Positions 25,961 through 34,064 are shown, counted from the first letter of the stretch. The stretch is 64,000 bases of DNA from an uncultured Roseicyclus sp. (GCA_947500415.1 CANMRT010000002.1:372001-436000), one strand, 5' to 3'. Notes: generated by a model from the sequence alone, not told the origin. A program made the numbers and translations.

Positions 25961-26769
25961 CATTCTCCGGTCCACTCGGGCATCGCTTCTTTGCGGGTGA
26001 AGGCCCCGATCCCGGCCTCAGCATCTTTGGCCATCATGTTTTCGGCCATCGTGCGACCGGCAAAGGCATAGGCGTCTTCCAACGACATCTGGGCCTGTTC
26101 ATAAAAGGCGCGCTTGCCGATCTTGACGGCAGAAGGGGATTTTTCGGCGATGATACGGGCCATTTCCATGGACGTTGTTTCAAGTTCTGACAACGGAACC
26201 ACGCGGTTGACCAAGCCCATGTCTGCGACACGTGCGGCCGGCAGGAATTCCCCCAACAGCAACATCTCCATCGCGAATTTACGCGGCACATTGCGCGACA
26301 AAGCGACCATCGGAGTCGAGCAAAACAGCCCGATATTCACGCCAGATGTGGCAAAGGTCGCATCCGTGGCGGCCACGGCCAGATCACAAGACGCGACCAG
26401 CTGACACCCCGCGGCTGTGGCGATGCCCTTGACCTCGGCGATCACCGGTTGCGGCAAGCGTACCACGCGCAGCATCATCGCCGAACAGGTCGCAAACAGG
26501 TCCTGAAAATACTGGAACCCACCGTCGGCATCCGCGCGGCGTGCCGACATTTCCTTGAGGTTATGACCGGCGCAGAAATGGTTTCCGCCGCTGCGCAGGA
26601 TCACCGCCTTGACGCTGCGATCTTCGGCGATCTTGTCGAATGTTTCGGACAACGCCTGCAACATCGCCTCGGACAAGGCGTTGATCGATTTGGGCGCGTT
26701 CAGCGTCAGGACGGCTACGCCATCAACGTTCGTGCGCAGTATGAGATCCTTTTCCAAATTCTCAGTCAT
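25960..26769 (-). CDS. Enoyl-CoA hydratase/isomerase family protein (ECHDC3-like)
   Basis: A 269-aa crotonase-fold enzyme. Oxyanion-hole segments are FCAGHNLKEMSA and KGIATAAGCQLVASCDLAVAA, followed by FATSGVNIGLFCSTPMVALSR, a pattern typical of the ECHDC3-like branch. The usual catalytic Glu pair is not obvious: the second position falls in the GVNIGLFC region. In the operon it occupies the place of DmdD/AcuH, the hydratase that releases methanethiol from methylthioacryloyl-CoA. That role is an inference. The start ATG 26769 is chosen because the longer frame upstream reads through the neighbouring gene. It overlaps the CoA ligase. Confidence 0.8.
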   Translation of the reverse strand: MTENLEKDLILRTNVDGVAVLTLNAPKSINALSEAMLQALSETFDKIAEDRSVKAVILRSGGNHFCAGHNLKEMSARRADADGGFQYFQDLFATCSAMMLRVVRLPQPVIAEVKGIATAAGCQLVASCDLAVAATDATFATSGVNIGLFCSTPMVALSRNVPRKFAMEMLLLGEFLPAARVADMGLVNRVVPLSELETTSMEMARIIAEKSPSAVKIGKRAFYEQAQMSLEDAYAFAGRTMAENMMAKDAEAGIGAFTRKEAMPEWTGE

Positions 26770-26804
26770 CTTACGATTTCTCCAACGCAGGTTTTCGACG
26801 ACGA

Positions 26805-27269
26805 TCAAATTTTCAGATCGAGCCTTGGTTTCCAGAACGGGCGGAACAGCTCGATCTTGGGGCAGCGATTCATCACGACTTTGAGGCCCGCATCCTGAGC
26901 CAGTTTGGCGGCGCGGTCGTCGTAGACGCCGATCTGGCCCCACAAGACCTTGGCGCCGATGGCGATCGCCTTTTCTGCCATGCCGTAGAGTTCTTCACTG
27001 GGGCGGAAGACGTCGACCATATCGACGGGTTTGTCGATCTCTTCCAGCGAACGATAGACCTTGAGGCCGCGAATTTCCGTAACGTGCGGATTGGGGTTCA
27101 CCGGAAGGATGTCATAACCGATCTCGCTGAGCTGGCGCAGCACACCGTAGCTGAACTTGGTCTTGTCCGCGCTGGCCCCAACCATGGCGATGGTTTTGAC
27201 CGAGGCCAGGATGTCCGCGAGAAATTTGGGATCATAGTCATAGATGTGATCAACGGCTGCCTCAGACAT
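26805..27269 (-). CDS. CoA-binding domain protein (YccU-like)
   Basis: A 154-aa single-domain Rossmann protein of the CoA_binding_2 family. The motif TIAMVGASADKTKFSYGVLRQL near residue 20 and DILPVNPNPHVTEIRGLKVYRSL are family signatures; VLWGQIGVYDDRAAKLAQDAGLKVVMNRCPKIE follows. Such proteins bind CoA or acyl-CoA but have no fixed role. The start has AGGAAAGGAG upstream. It lies between the ferredoxin and enoyl-CoA hydratase genes, so it is made with them. It may help hold or sense CoA thioesters of the pathway. Confidence 0.83.
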   Translation of the reverse strand: MSEAAVDHIYDYDPKFLADILASVKTIAMVGASADKTKFSYGVLRQLSEIGYDILPVNPNPHVTEIRGLKVYRSLEEIDKPVDMVDVFRPSEELYGMAEKAIAIGAKVLWGQIGVYDDRAAKLAQDAGLKVVMNRCPKIELFRPFWKPRLDLKI

Positions 27270-27272
27270 AGG

Positions 27273-27671
27273 TCAACGCTCCTTTCCTTGCCCTATCGCT
27301 TCGCTGCTTGAGGGCCGTGGCACGGCGATATCCGCCTTCAATTCGTGAGGTTGGAGCGGATCAAGAAACGGGTTCCGATAGAGCCGGTCATGGCTCTCAA
27401 CCCCGATCTCCAGCGTGATGTCGGACGTTGCCCGCGCCACGCAGAGGATCACATATCCGTTCTCAATCTGCCGGTTGTTCAGCGCCACTTGACGTCGCTG
27501 ATCCACGTCACCATCGGTGAGCTTCGCCGCGCAGGTGATGCAGCCGCCATATTCGCAGCCATAGGGAAGATCGACGCCCTGGTCGCGCAACTGTTCCAGC
27601 AGCGGGCGGCGGGCATTGACCGCATAGGTCGCGCCGTCGCGGTTGGCGATGGTGACGGTATGGGTCGTCAT
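27273..27671 (-). CDS. [2Fe-2S] plant-type ferredoxin
   Basis: A 132-aa electron carrier. The cluster ligands are in LPYGCEYGGCITCAAKL (C-x4-C-x2-C) and YVILCVA about 28 residues further, the classic plant-type pattern. A C-terminal extension of about 30 residues beyond the usual domain ends in a charged tail. ATG 27671 overlaps the stop of the preceding selenium-binding-protein gene by 4 bases (ATGA). Its placement directly after a methanethiol-oxidase-like gene suggests an electron-transfer partner for an enzyme of this operon, or for an oxygenase elsewhere. No reductase or oxygenase lies within the operon. Confidence 0.88.
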   Translation of the reverse strand: MTTHTVTIANRDGATYAVNARRPLLEQLRDQGVDLPYGCEYGGCITCAAKLTDGDVDQRRQVALNNRQIENGYVILCVARATSDITLEIGVESHDRLYRNPFLDPLQPHELKADIAVPRPSSSEAIGQGKER

Positions 27672-29017
27672 AGCCAGATGTCGCTTGTGCAATCGCCACC
27701 GGGATAGCGCGCCTCGTGGCAGCGGCTTGGGCCGTTTGGCTCCTTGCCAAAGTCCACGATGAAATCTTCGTTGATCTTCATGCCCCCGTTCACCGGGTCG
27801 CAGTCGATCATCACCATTACCCCGCCTTTGGTACGGATCTCGGCGTAGAACTGGTTGTCCCATGTGGAGAACAGCGAGGTGGTGACATAAAGCCGCTTTC
27901 CGTCGAGGCTGAGCTGGAACATCTGCGGCCCGCCTGCGACCTCAACCCCATTCACCGAAGGCGCCTTCCCCAGAAGACCGCCCATGAACACCTGCCCTGT
28001 CAGCACAGGATTATGCGGATCGCTGATGTCATACTGGCGCATGTCGCCGTGCAGCCAGTTGTTGAGATAAAGGTATTTGTCATCCATCGAGATCAGGATC
28101 GCGGACATCACACCGGGCAGCGGGATCGGCCAGTCGGGATGCATCTCGTTCTCGACGTCGATGATCTTTTCCCACTGCCAACCGTCGTCGCCCTTCCACC
28201 AGTGGATAACGTTTGTCGACAGCGCCGCGCCGCAAAAACCATGGGTGCTGTCAGGATCATGGTGAAACTTCACCTCAAGCGGCAGCAAGCCGTCCTCGCC
28301 AAGGTAGAAGCTCTCAACCGGTTCGCGCTTCTCGAAATCCCAGAAGTGCAGCTCACGCCCGTATTTCAGGTGGCCGACCTCTTCCAGATCGAACCCTGGC
28401 ATGAAGGTATTGGGGGCGGCCCATTCCGATGACACCATCACGTTGTGGCGGGGCTGATACCAGAAGTCATAGCCAAACTTGATCTCGCCCATCGAGGTTT
28501 CCCAACGGCCCTGAATCTCGAAGTCTTTGTTCAGATGCAGATAGCCGCCCGGCGCCTCGCCCTTGGCGTCACCCAGCATCGAGATGATGATCTCGGAGCC
28601 CAGACAATGTACGGTATGCGGGCCGGAAAGGTTGGTCTTCGCCTTGATCTCGGACCCGTCAATGACCTTGTGCAGCCTTGGCGCGCGCGGGTCGGTGGCC
28701 GTGTCCACGATATGGAGGTTGTTCGACCGCACACCCGGCAGGATCAGATACTTACGCGACATCGACCCGTCATCAAAACACGACGAACAGGCGTTCCATC
28801 CCATGTGGTGCAATTCATCCCCGATGCCAGGCATCTCCAGCCGGTGAATCACTTGGGAATAGGTCGGGCTGTCGGGGTCCACATCGACCGTCGCCAAATA
28901 GTCGGGTTTCTGAATGCCCGTGCCTGTGTAGATCGCAATCGTATAAAGCAGCTTTTCGCGCGGCGCACGGATCGCCTCTTTCGGCGAGGCATAGCCCGGC
29001 CCACAGCATTCTGACAT
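27668..29017 (-). CDS. Selenium-binding-protein (SBP56)/methanethiol oxidase family
   Basis: A 449-aa beta-propeller protein of the SELENBP1/MtoX family. Human and bacterial members oxidise methanethiol to formaldehyde, sulfide and hydrogen peroxide. Family motifs include the N-terminal CCGPGYASPKEAI, the conserved CxxC-type NACSSCFDDGS, MGEIKFGYDFWYQPRHNVMVSSEWAAP, HGFCGAALS and LNNWLHGDMRQYDISDP. Candidate metal-binding His residues occur throughout. No signal peptide is seen, unlike periplasmic MtoX of methylotrophs, so it should act in the cytoplasm. ATG 29017 has GGGAGGAAAA upstream. It is the first gene of the leftward operon and divergent from an IclR gene 68 bp away. It would handle methanethiol released from S-methyl substrates. 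Confidence 0.85.
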   Translation of the reverse strand: MSECCGPGYASPKEAIRAPREKLLYTIAIYTGTGIQKPDYLATVDVDPDSPTYSQVIHRLEMPGIGDELHHMGWNACSSCFDDGSMSRKYLILPGVRSNNLHIVDTATDPRAPRLHKVIDGSEIKAKTNLSGPHTVHCLGSEIIISMLGDAKGEAPGGYLHLNKDFEIQGRWETSMGEIKFGYDFWYQPRHNVMVSSEWAAPNTFMPGFDLEEVGHLKYGRELHFWDFEKREPVESFYLGEDGLLPLEVKFHHDPDSTHGFCGAALSTNVIHWWKGDDGWQWEKIIDVENEMHPDWPIPLPGVMSAILISMDDKYLYLNNWLHGDMRQYDISDPHNPVLTGQVFMGGLLGKAPSVNGVEVAGGPQMFQLSLDGKRLYVTTSLFSTWDNQFYAEIRTKGGVMVMIDCDPVNGGMKINEDFIVDFGKEPNGPSRCHEARYPGGDCTSDIWL

Positions 29018-29061
29018 TTTTTCCTCCCTTGCGATCTCCCCGATGTGCTCATATAGCGATA

Positions 29062-29077
29062 ATTGTAGTCTCACAAT
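29062..29077. promoter_or_regulatory. Putative IclR operator in the divergent mtoX-like/iclR intergenic region
   Basis: The inverted repeat ATTGT-AGTCTC-ACAAT (16 bp) lies centrally in the 68-bp gap between the divergent genes. Size and position suit an IclR-family dimer controlling both directions. It is the only clear dyad in the gap. Confidence 0.5.
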
Positions 29078-29085
29078 GTAAGAAT

Positions 29086-29841
29086 ATGCACCTCGAACGC
29101 CTCACGCTCATTTTGGAGATCGTCGGCCAAAAGCAAGAAGCCACGGTCGCGGATATCTGCGCGCATTCCGACCTGCCCAAACCAACGGCATACCGGCTGG
29201 TTCAAGATCTTGTTGCTGTCGGATTGCTCGAGCCCGTCGCCCGAGGAACGTTCTCAATCGGGCTTCGTCTGAAAAAGATCACCCATAGTGAGCAGTCCGA
29301 CCGTGCCTTGCTCGACATCATCGGCCCGGCCCTGAAACAGGCGGCGGCCAAATACGGTTCGGCGTTTTTCCTGTCGCGCCTGCGCGGAAAATCAGTGGAG
29401 ATCATTCACGTCGAAACACCTGAGACAGGTGTTTCATACCTTCACCCCGGTTTGGGCAAACGCCCCTTGCATGCCTGTTCCTGCTCAAAGGCCGTTGCTG
29501 CGTTCTCGCCTGACTTGTTTTTGACCAGCGAGATGGAAGGCCGCCTGCGCGCCTACACTGAATTCACACTGACAAGTGTGCAGGATCTGGAAGCCGAATT
29601 CGAAACCATCCGCAAGCGCGGCTTTGCTGAATGCGTAGAAGAGATTGAGCGCGGCATGTGTTCTGTGGCAGCGCCGCTTGCGCCAAATGGGCCGGGTGCC
29701 ACTCTGTCCATCGGTGCGACGGGTTCGGTACGAGTCTTTACCCCAGCCTTCCGCGAAAAGCTTGGCCCCAAGATCACTCAGATTGCCCGCGAAATGTCGG
29801 CAAATCTGGGGTGGGATTCGGCAAATTTGGTATTTCCATAA
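29086..29841 (+). CDS. IclR family transcriptional regulator
   Basis: A 251-aa regulator. The N-terminal winged helix-turn-helix (MHLERLTLILEIVGQKQEATVADICAHSDLPKPTAYRLVQ) is followed by an IclR effector domain (from about residue 75; GKRPLHACSCSKAVAAF and the C-terminal CSVAAPLAPNGPGATLSIG). ATG 29086 is at the expected homologue start; the much longer in-frame extension upstream overlaps the divergent gene and is rejected. By its divergent position it most likely controls the mtoX-like/demethylase operon, and possibly itself, through the 29062-29077 dyad. The ligand would be a pathway intermediate. Confidence 0.9.
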   Translation: MHLERLTLILEIVGQKQEATVADICAHSDLPKPTAYRLVQDLVAVGLLEPVARGTFSIGLRLKKITHSEQSDRALLDIIGPALKQAAAKYGSAFFLSRLRGKSVEIIHVETPETGVSYLHPGLGKRPLHACSCSKAVAAFSPDLFLTSEMEGRLRAYTEFTLTSVQDLEAEFETIRKRGFAECVEEIERGMCSVAAPLAPNGPGATLSIGATGSVRVFTPAFREKLGPKITQIAREMSANLGWDSANLVFP

Positions 29842-30457
29842 CTGATCCTCGGATCCGCCATGCCCTCGAACAACGACAACCCAACATTGACCGACGTCGC
29901 GTATGACGAGATTTTGCACTGAGCCTTAGGTCCGGATTGAGCCCGAAATACAAGGTGTTGTGCCCATAGCGAGGTCCGCTTTCTGCAGAAAGCTGAATTG
30001 ACACCTCTTTCCGTAGGCGAGGTGTGGCAACACAAGATTGACAGTTTGTTCACGCGCGCTCCGTTCAAGACTATGGGCAGCGCTAGCAACGCGCTCAGGT
30101 CAGCTTGCATTGTAATTCAGGTGTTAAGGTACTAGGTACCAAATACAAGGTTGTGGTCTTTTCTGGCAGCGGCGCGTCGCGCGGCAGAGATAACCGCGAT
30201 CATCTATCACTAAAATTCAACGGTCACTTGCCGCAGCCGGAATCCGACGCTTGGGAAGGGTGCCAACGGTGTCGCGCGCGACCCTAATCGCCTCGTGTTT
30301 GGGGTTCATTCGCTTTGGTGGCCGGAACGATCCCATGAACTGCGACCGGGCATGAGCTGCGCCATCTCGGCCCATTTAGATTAAAGCTCACGCTGGCAGA
30401 TTTCTCGTCAGTGCAAAACAGCGTGGCGGCGCTTTCTCCGCCAAAGGATCAAAACGA
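29842..30457. other. Non-coding stretch after iclR
   Basis: About 600 bp without a convincing gene. It contains a perfect 16-bp palindrome, GCTTTCTGCAGAAAGC (29978-29993), set in a context (TCCGCTTT...AGCTGAATTG) that may be a further diverged member of the intergenic repeat seen at 1143 and 34780. Short frames on both strands look like shadows. The promoter of the small gene at 30458 should lie at its right end. Confidence 0.45.
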
Positions 30458-30811
30458 ATGAATTTTCCTGAATGGACGAAACCCGGCATCTACGGTGCTG
30501 TGGGAGGCGCGATTGCGATTTCTATCCTCGGCTTCACGTGGGGCGGCTGGGTAACGAATGGCAGCGCCCAGGCTATGGCACAGGATTTAGCGGCGGAAGA
30601 GGTAACGTTGGCGTTGGTTCCGGTGTGCCTGAACACATCGGCGGCTGATCCGGAACGCGCAGAGCAACTCGCAGTTCTTCAAGATCTCACGGGCTCCGGC
30701 CGTCGCAATGCGATGATGGAAACAGGTTGGGCGACTCGCCCCGGTTCAGATACGCCGGACCGTGACCTCGCAAACGCCTGCCTGGCGAGGCTTGACTTGG
30801 ATGGATCATAA
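30458..30811 (+). CDS. Small conserved membrane-anchored protein, Rhodobacterales type
   Basis: A 117-aa protein beginning MNFPEWTKPGIYGAVGGA with one hydrophobic helix (about residues 11-32), then a soluble periplasmic or cytoplasmic part with two Cys (VPVCLNTSAAD and ANACLARL). I recall this opening from small hypothetical proteins in Rhodobacterales; no function is known. An AAGGATC ribosome-binding site precedes ATG 30458. It overlaps the start of the following W-x-C repeat protein by 11 bases. Confidence 0.7.
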   Translation: MNFPEWTKPGIYGAVGGAIAISILGFTWGGWVTNGSAQAMAQDLAAEEVTLALVPVCLNTSAADPERAEQLAVLQDLTGSGRRNAMMETGWATRPGSDTPDRDLANACLARLDLDGS

Positions 30812-31628
30812 TTCAGCAGCATCGCTGCAATCGCCACAATCAGACTGTCCGGCACCTGCGTTAGCCGACGCCCGATTTCTTTGGGTCGCTTGCATGGGCC
30901 CAATCGTTGCCCTGCTTCTTCTCGCATTTCCTGCATTTTCTCAAACGATGCCTGAAAACGCCAGTGAACGTAGCTTCGGTGACGGCTGGGTGTGCAACGT
31001 CGGGTTTCGGCGCATTGGCGATGATTGTGCGGCCGTTGTGGCCCCGGAAAATGGGTATGAGACAAGCCGTACTTATGGGTCCGGGTGGGAATGTCATCAC
31101 GGCTATCGCCTAGTCGATGAAACGTCCTGCGTCGCCGTGGTTGTTCCCGAAGGCGGGTATTTGGACTCATCGGGCGAACGATGGCGCTGCCTACGTGGTT
31201 TTTTCCAAGCGGGTGATGCCTGCCAAGAGGTCGTGGTGCCCGAAAACGGCTATCTTGTGAATTCGCCCTACGGGGAGGCCTGGGAATGTGAACGCGGGTT
31301 TGAGCGGGCGGACGACAGTTGCACCGCTATCGTGGTTCCAAACAACGGATACTTGAACGACTCTAACTACGGCCTTCCATGGACCTGCGACCGTGGATTT
31401 TTCGAACAGGGCGGTCTGTGCGTTGCCGTCGCCATCCCGGAATTCGCCTACTTCGACGACTCATCTTATGGCGGTGGATGGAGATGCCAAAGGGGCTATG
31501 AAGTTTCCGGTATAGGCTGCGAGGCGATCGAAATCCCCGAAAACGCCCATCTCAACAGGTCTGGAAACCGTTGGGAATGCAACCGGAACTTCCAGCAATC
31601 CAGGGGCCGGTGCGTCCTCAATAACTGA
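30801..31628 (+). CDS. Secreted protein of seven W-x-C / C repeats
   Basis: A protein of about 275 aa with an N-terminal hydrophobic segment that looks like a signal peptide or anchor (FLWVACMGPIVALLLLAFPAFSQ), then seven tandem units of about 30-37 residues to the end. Each unit reads W-x-C-x-x-G-[FY]-x(5-6)-C-x-x-[VI]-x-[VI]-P-x-x-[AGS]-[YH], for example WECHHGYRLVDETSCVAVVV and WTCDRGFFEQGGLCVAVAIP. Two Cys per unit suggest one disulfide each and an extracytoplasmic fold; the last unit ends CNRNFQQSRGRCVLNN. ATG 30801 is chosen (GCGAGG 10 bases upstream); GTG 30762 and ATG 30894 are alternatives. Similar repeats occur in secreted proteins of marine proteobacteria. Function is unknown. Confidence 0.75.
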   Translation: MDHNSAASLQSPQSDCPAPALADARFLWVACMGPIVALLLLAFPAFSQTMPENASERSFGDGWVCNVGFRRIGDDCAAVVAPENGYETSRTYGSGWECHHGYRLVDETSCVAVVVPEGGYLDSSGERWRCLRGFFQAGDACQEVVVPENGYLVNSPYGEAWECERGFERADDSCTAIVVPNNGYLNDSNYGLPWTCDRGFFEQGGLCVAVAIPEFAYFDDSSYGGGWRCQRGYEVSGIGCEAIEIPENAHLNRSGNRWECNRNFQQSRGRCVLNN

Positions 31629-31697
31629 GTTCGCCGCACCAAAGCCCATGCCTCAACGCTCCGTTGAGAGGCAGTCTCGCCATCAAAGGACAGTAAG

Positions 31698-32897
31698 ATG
31701 AAAACCGAAATCCAGACGGTAGATACCGATCGCCGTCCATTGAAGGGCGCTCAAACGCCCTCCATGATCGGTGACCCGGCGACGCGATCCCTGTCGCTAA
31801 ATCAGATCACCGCGCTGCCAACAGCGGTTGTCTATTGCGAGCGCAACTTTGCCAAAGTTGATGGTAAGACGGCCAACGGCCTTGTACGTCATTCAGAAGC
31901 CTACAAGATTGTTTCGGTCATCGACAGCACCCACAGCGGCGAGAACAGCGGGCAGGTTCTTGACGGCGTGAACAACTCGATACCCATTCTCAAAGATCTA
32001 GGTGCCGCCGTCGCTCGCGAAACCTTCGCGCCGGAAACCTTCATCTATGGGATGGCCCCCTCTACAGGGCGGCTTTCGATCGTTGATCGTGGCGTCGTGC
32101 TGGACGCGATCGCGCGCGGGATGAACATCGTCAGTGGCCTGCACGAATACCTCAGCGACGACACCGAGATCGCGCAAGCCGCATCGCAACGACAGGTCAC
32201 TATCCGCGACATCCGTAAACCCAAGCTCAGCAAAGACATGCGTTTGTTCGACGGCAGCGTCGCAAGTGTTGACGCGTTGCGGATCGCCATTCTTGGGACA
32301 GATTGCGCCATCGGCAAGCGGACAACGGCGACGGTCCTGGCACGTGCCCTGAACGCCAAGGGCATCAAGACTATGCTGGTGGGGACAGGCCAGACGGGTC
32401 TGATGCAGGGCGCAAAATACGGCGTGGCCATGGACGCCGTTCCACCGCAATTCTGCTGTGGTGAGCTTGAGGGCGCCATAGTTGCGGCCTCAGAAGCTGA
32501 GCAGCCCGATGTCATTTTGATCGAGGGTCAGGGCGCATTGAGCCATCCCGCGTTCTGCACATCGGCCTTCATCCTGCGCGGCAGTCAACCAGACGCCGTC
32601 ATCCTTCAGCACGCGCCCAAACGTGCCCACCGTTGCGATTTTCCAAACATGCCAATGCCCACCACGGCCAGTGAAATTGCGTTGATCGAGGCGTTTTCCG
32701 ATACCAAGGTCATCGGCGTCACGCTCAACCACGAGGGTATGTCGGATACCGAGATTGCTAACACCATCGCCGAGCAAATTGAGAAACTCGGCCTGCCGGT
32801 AACCGACCCGCTCAGCAGACCAACAGCACATTTGTTGGCGATGGTTATCGAGGCCTATCCCGGCCTTCAGCATGGAACCCCCATGGCCGCGATATGA
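31698..32897 (+). CDS. DUF1611 family protein (DgcN-like)
   Basis: A 399-aa protein of the DUF1611 family, with an N-terminal Rossmann-like domain and a C-terminal P-loop-like domain. Key stretches are VVYCERNFAKVDGKTANGLVRHSE, TLLxD-like ESRP-containing region around residue 110, ILGTDCAIGKRTTATVLARAL (phosphate-binding Gly/Lys motif, about residue 197) and VILIEGQGALSHPAF. In marine bacteria the related DgcN is described as an N-acetyltransferase in D-glutamate catabolism. It overlaps the next gene, an ornithine-racemase-like enzyme, by 4 bases (ATGA), so the two form one metabolic unit on a D- or L-amino acid. The exact acyl acceptor is not known. Confidence 0.78.
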   Translation: MKTEIQTVDTDRRPLKGAQTPSMIGDPATRSLSLNQITALPTAVVYCERNFAKVDGKTANGLVRHSEAYKIVSVIDSTHSGENSGQVLDGVNNSIPILKDLGAAVARETFAPETFIYGMAPSTGRLSIVDRGVVLDAIARGMNIVSGLHEYLSDDTEIAQAASQRQVTIRDIRKPKLSKDMRLFDGSVASVDALRIAILGTDCAIGKRTTATVLARALNAKGIKTMLVGTGQTGLMQGAKYGVAMDAVPPQFCCGELEGAIVAASEAEQPDVILIEGQGALSHPAFCTSAFILRGSQPDAVILQHAPKRAHRCDFPNMPMPTTASEIALIEAFSDTKVIGVTLNHEGMSDTEIANTIAEQIEKLGLPVTDPLSRPTAHLLAMVIEAYPGLQHGTPMAAI

Positions 32898-34015
32898 ATT
32901 GCCCTCGCGTAGAAGTTGATCTGCGCAAGATACGCCACAACACACGTACTATTGTCGAGCGGTTGGCGGGATGCCGCATTGGCGTGACAGCCGTGAGCAA
33001 GGCGGTTTGTGGACATCCAGCTATCGCCCAGGCCATGCTCGACGGTGGCGCCGGGGCTCTGGCTGAGGCAAGGTTGAGCAATGTGAAGCGGTTGCGGCAG
33101 GCTGGACTGACGTGCCCTATCACATTGATCAGAACACCACTGCTGAGCCAAGTCGATGACGTCGTGCAAGTTTGTGAGGCGAGCTACAATACCGAGCTAA
33201 CTGTCATTGCGGCCCTCGCCGCTGCTGCTCTCCGACACGGAACGGACCACGGCATTATCCTGATGGTTGAAATGGGTGATCAGCGCGAAGGGATCATACC
33301 AAGCAACGTTGGAGACATGGCACAACGAGTGGTGGCGATGCCCGGTGTGTCACTAAAAGGCATGGGGGCCAACTTCGCATGCCTCAATGGCGTTGCCCCA
33401 ACCGATGCCAAGATGCGGGCGTTGTCTTCTCTTGCGAATGATGTCGAAGGGCGATGCGGCCCGTTCCTTGAGACAGTCTCTGGAGGCAACTCCGCAAATC
33501 TGCCTTGGGCGTTTGGGGCGCGCGCGTCTGGTAGGGTCAACGACCTTCGCATAGGGGAAGCAATACTACTTGGCGTCGATCCGGTCACAGAGGGTCGGAT
33601 TGAGGGTATGTATCGGGACGCCTTCACGCTTGTCGCTGAAGTGATCGAGACGAACTCCCACTCCTTGCGTCCACACTTGGGTTGCGCTGATAGCTCTTTG
33701 GCAAGACTTCGACTTGTCCCTGATGTCTCGGAGTCCACTCGGTTGCTTCTTGCGATTGGACATCAAGACACGGACGCATCGGGGCTTTCGATGCCGCCGG
33801 GAAACACACTTATTGGTGCAACAAGCGATCATCTTGCCATAGGCACGAATGATGCAACGCTATGCGTTGGAACGGAAATGCGATTTCAGATGAGTTATGG
33901 CGCTTTGATGCGTGCTATGGCCGCTCCGGATATTCAGACAAATCTACGCGACAACCGGGCGGGTTCGAATGTCCATGTTTTCCGAGGTTCAGGCAAACAC
34001 TTGGCATTGACGTGA
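32894..34015 (+). CDS. Alanine-racemase-fold PLP enzyme, ornithine racemase (Orr)-like
   Basis: A 373-aa fold-type III PLP racemase. The PLP Lys is in RIGVTAVSKAVCGHPAIAQ (Orr: AVTKVFCG), followed by ADSRI-like LAEARLSNVKRL, ILMVEMGDQREGI, LKGMGANFACLNGVAPTD, VSGGNSANLPWAF, NDLRIGEAILLG and, near the C-terminus, AIGHQDTDASGL and GATSDHL...SYGALMRAM. These match the clostridial ornithine-racemase family much better than Alr. It converts an amino acid between L and D forms, probably ornithine or a related diamino acid. Translationally coupled to the DUF1611 protein. Confidence 0.82.
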   Translation: MNCPRVEVDLRKIRHNTRTIVERLAGCRIGVTAVSKAVCGHPAIAQAMLDGGAGALAEARLSNVKRLRQAGLTCPITLIRTPLLSQVDDVVQVCEASYNTELTVIAALAAAALRHGTDHGIILMVEMGDQREGIIPSNVGDMAQRVVAMPGVSLKGMGANFACLNGVAPTDAKMRALSSLANDVEGRCGPFLETVSGGNSANLPWAFGARASGRVNDLRIGEAILLGVDPVTEGRIEGMYRDAFTLVAEVIETNSHSLRPHLGCADSSLARLRLVPDVSESTRLLLAIGHQDTDASGLSMPPGNTLIGATSDHLAIGTNDATLCVGTEMRFQMSYGALMRAMAAPDIQTNLRDNRAGSNVHVFRGSGKHLALT

Positions 34016-34064
34016 AGGACTTTGTTCAAAGCCGTCTACGTGAAACGAAAGAGGAGAATGTCAC

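Noticed and set aside
28678-29085. N-terminal extension of the IclR reading frame
   Set aside because: It runs across the divergent methanethiol-oxidase-like gene and its promoter; the helix-turn-helix begins at ATG 29086.
30801-31628. Tandem repeats considered as a CRISPR-like or DNA-level repeat array
   Set aside because: The repetition is at the protein level (W-x-C units); nucleotide units are diverged and there are no conserved direct repeats with spacers.
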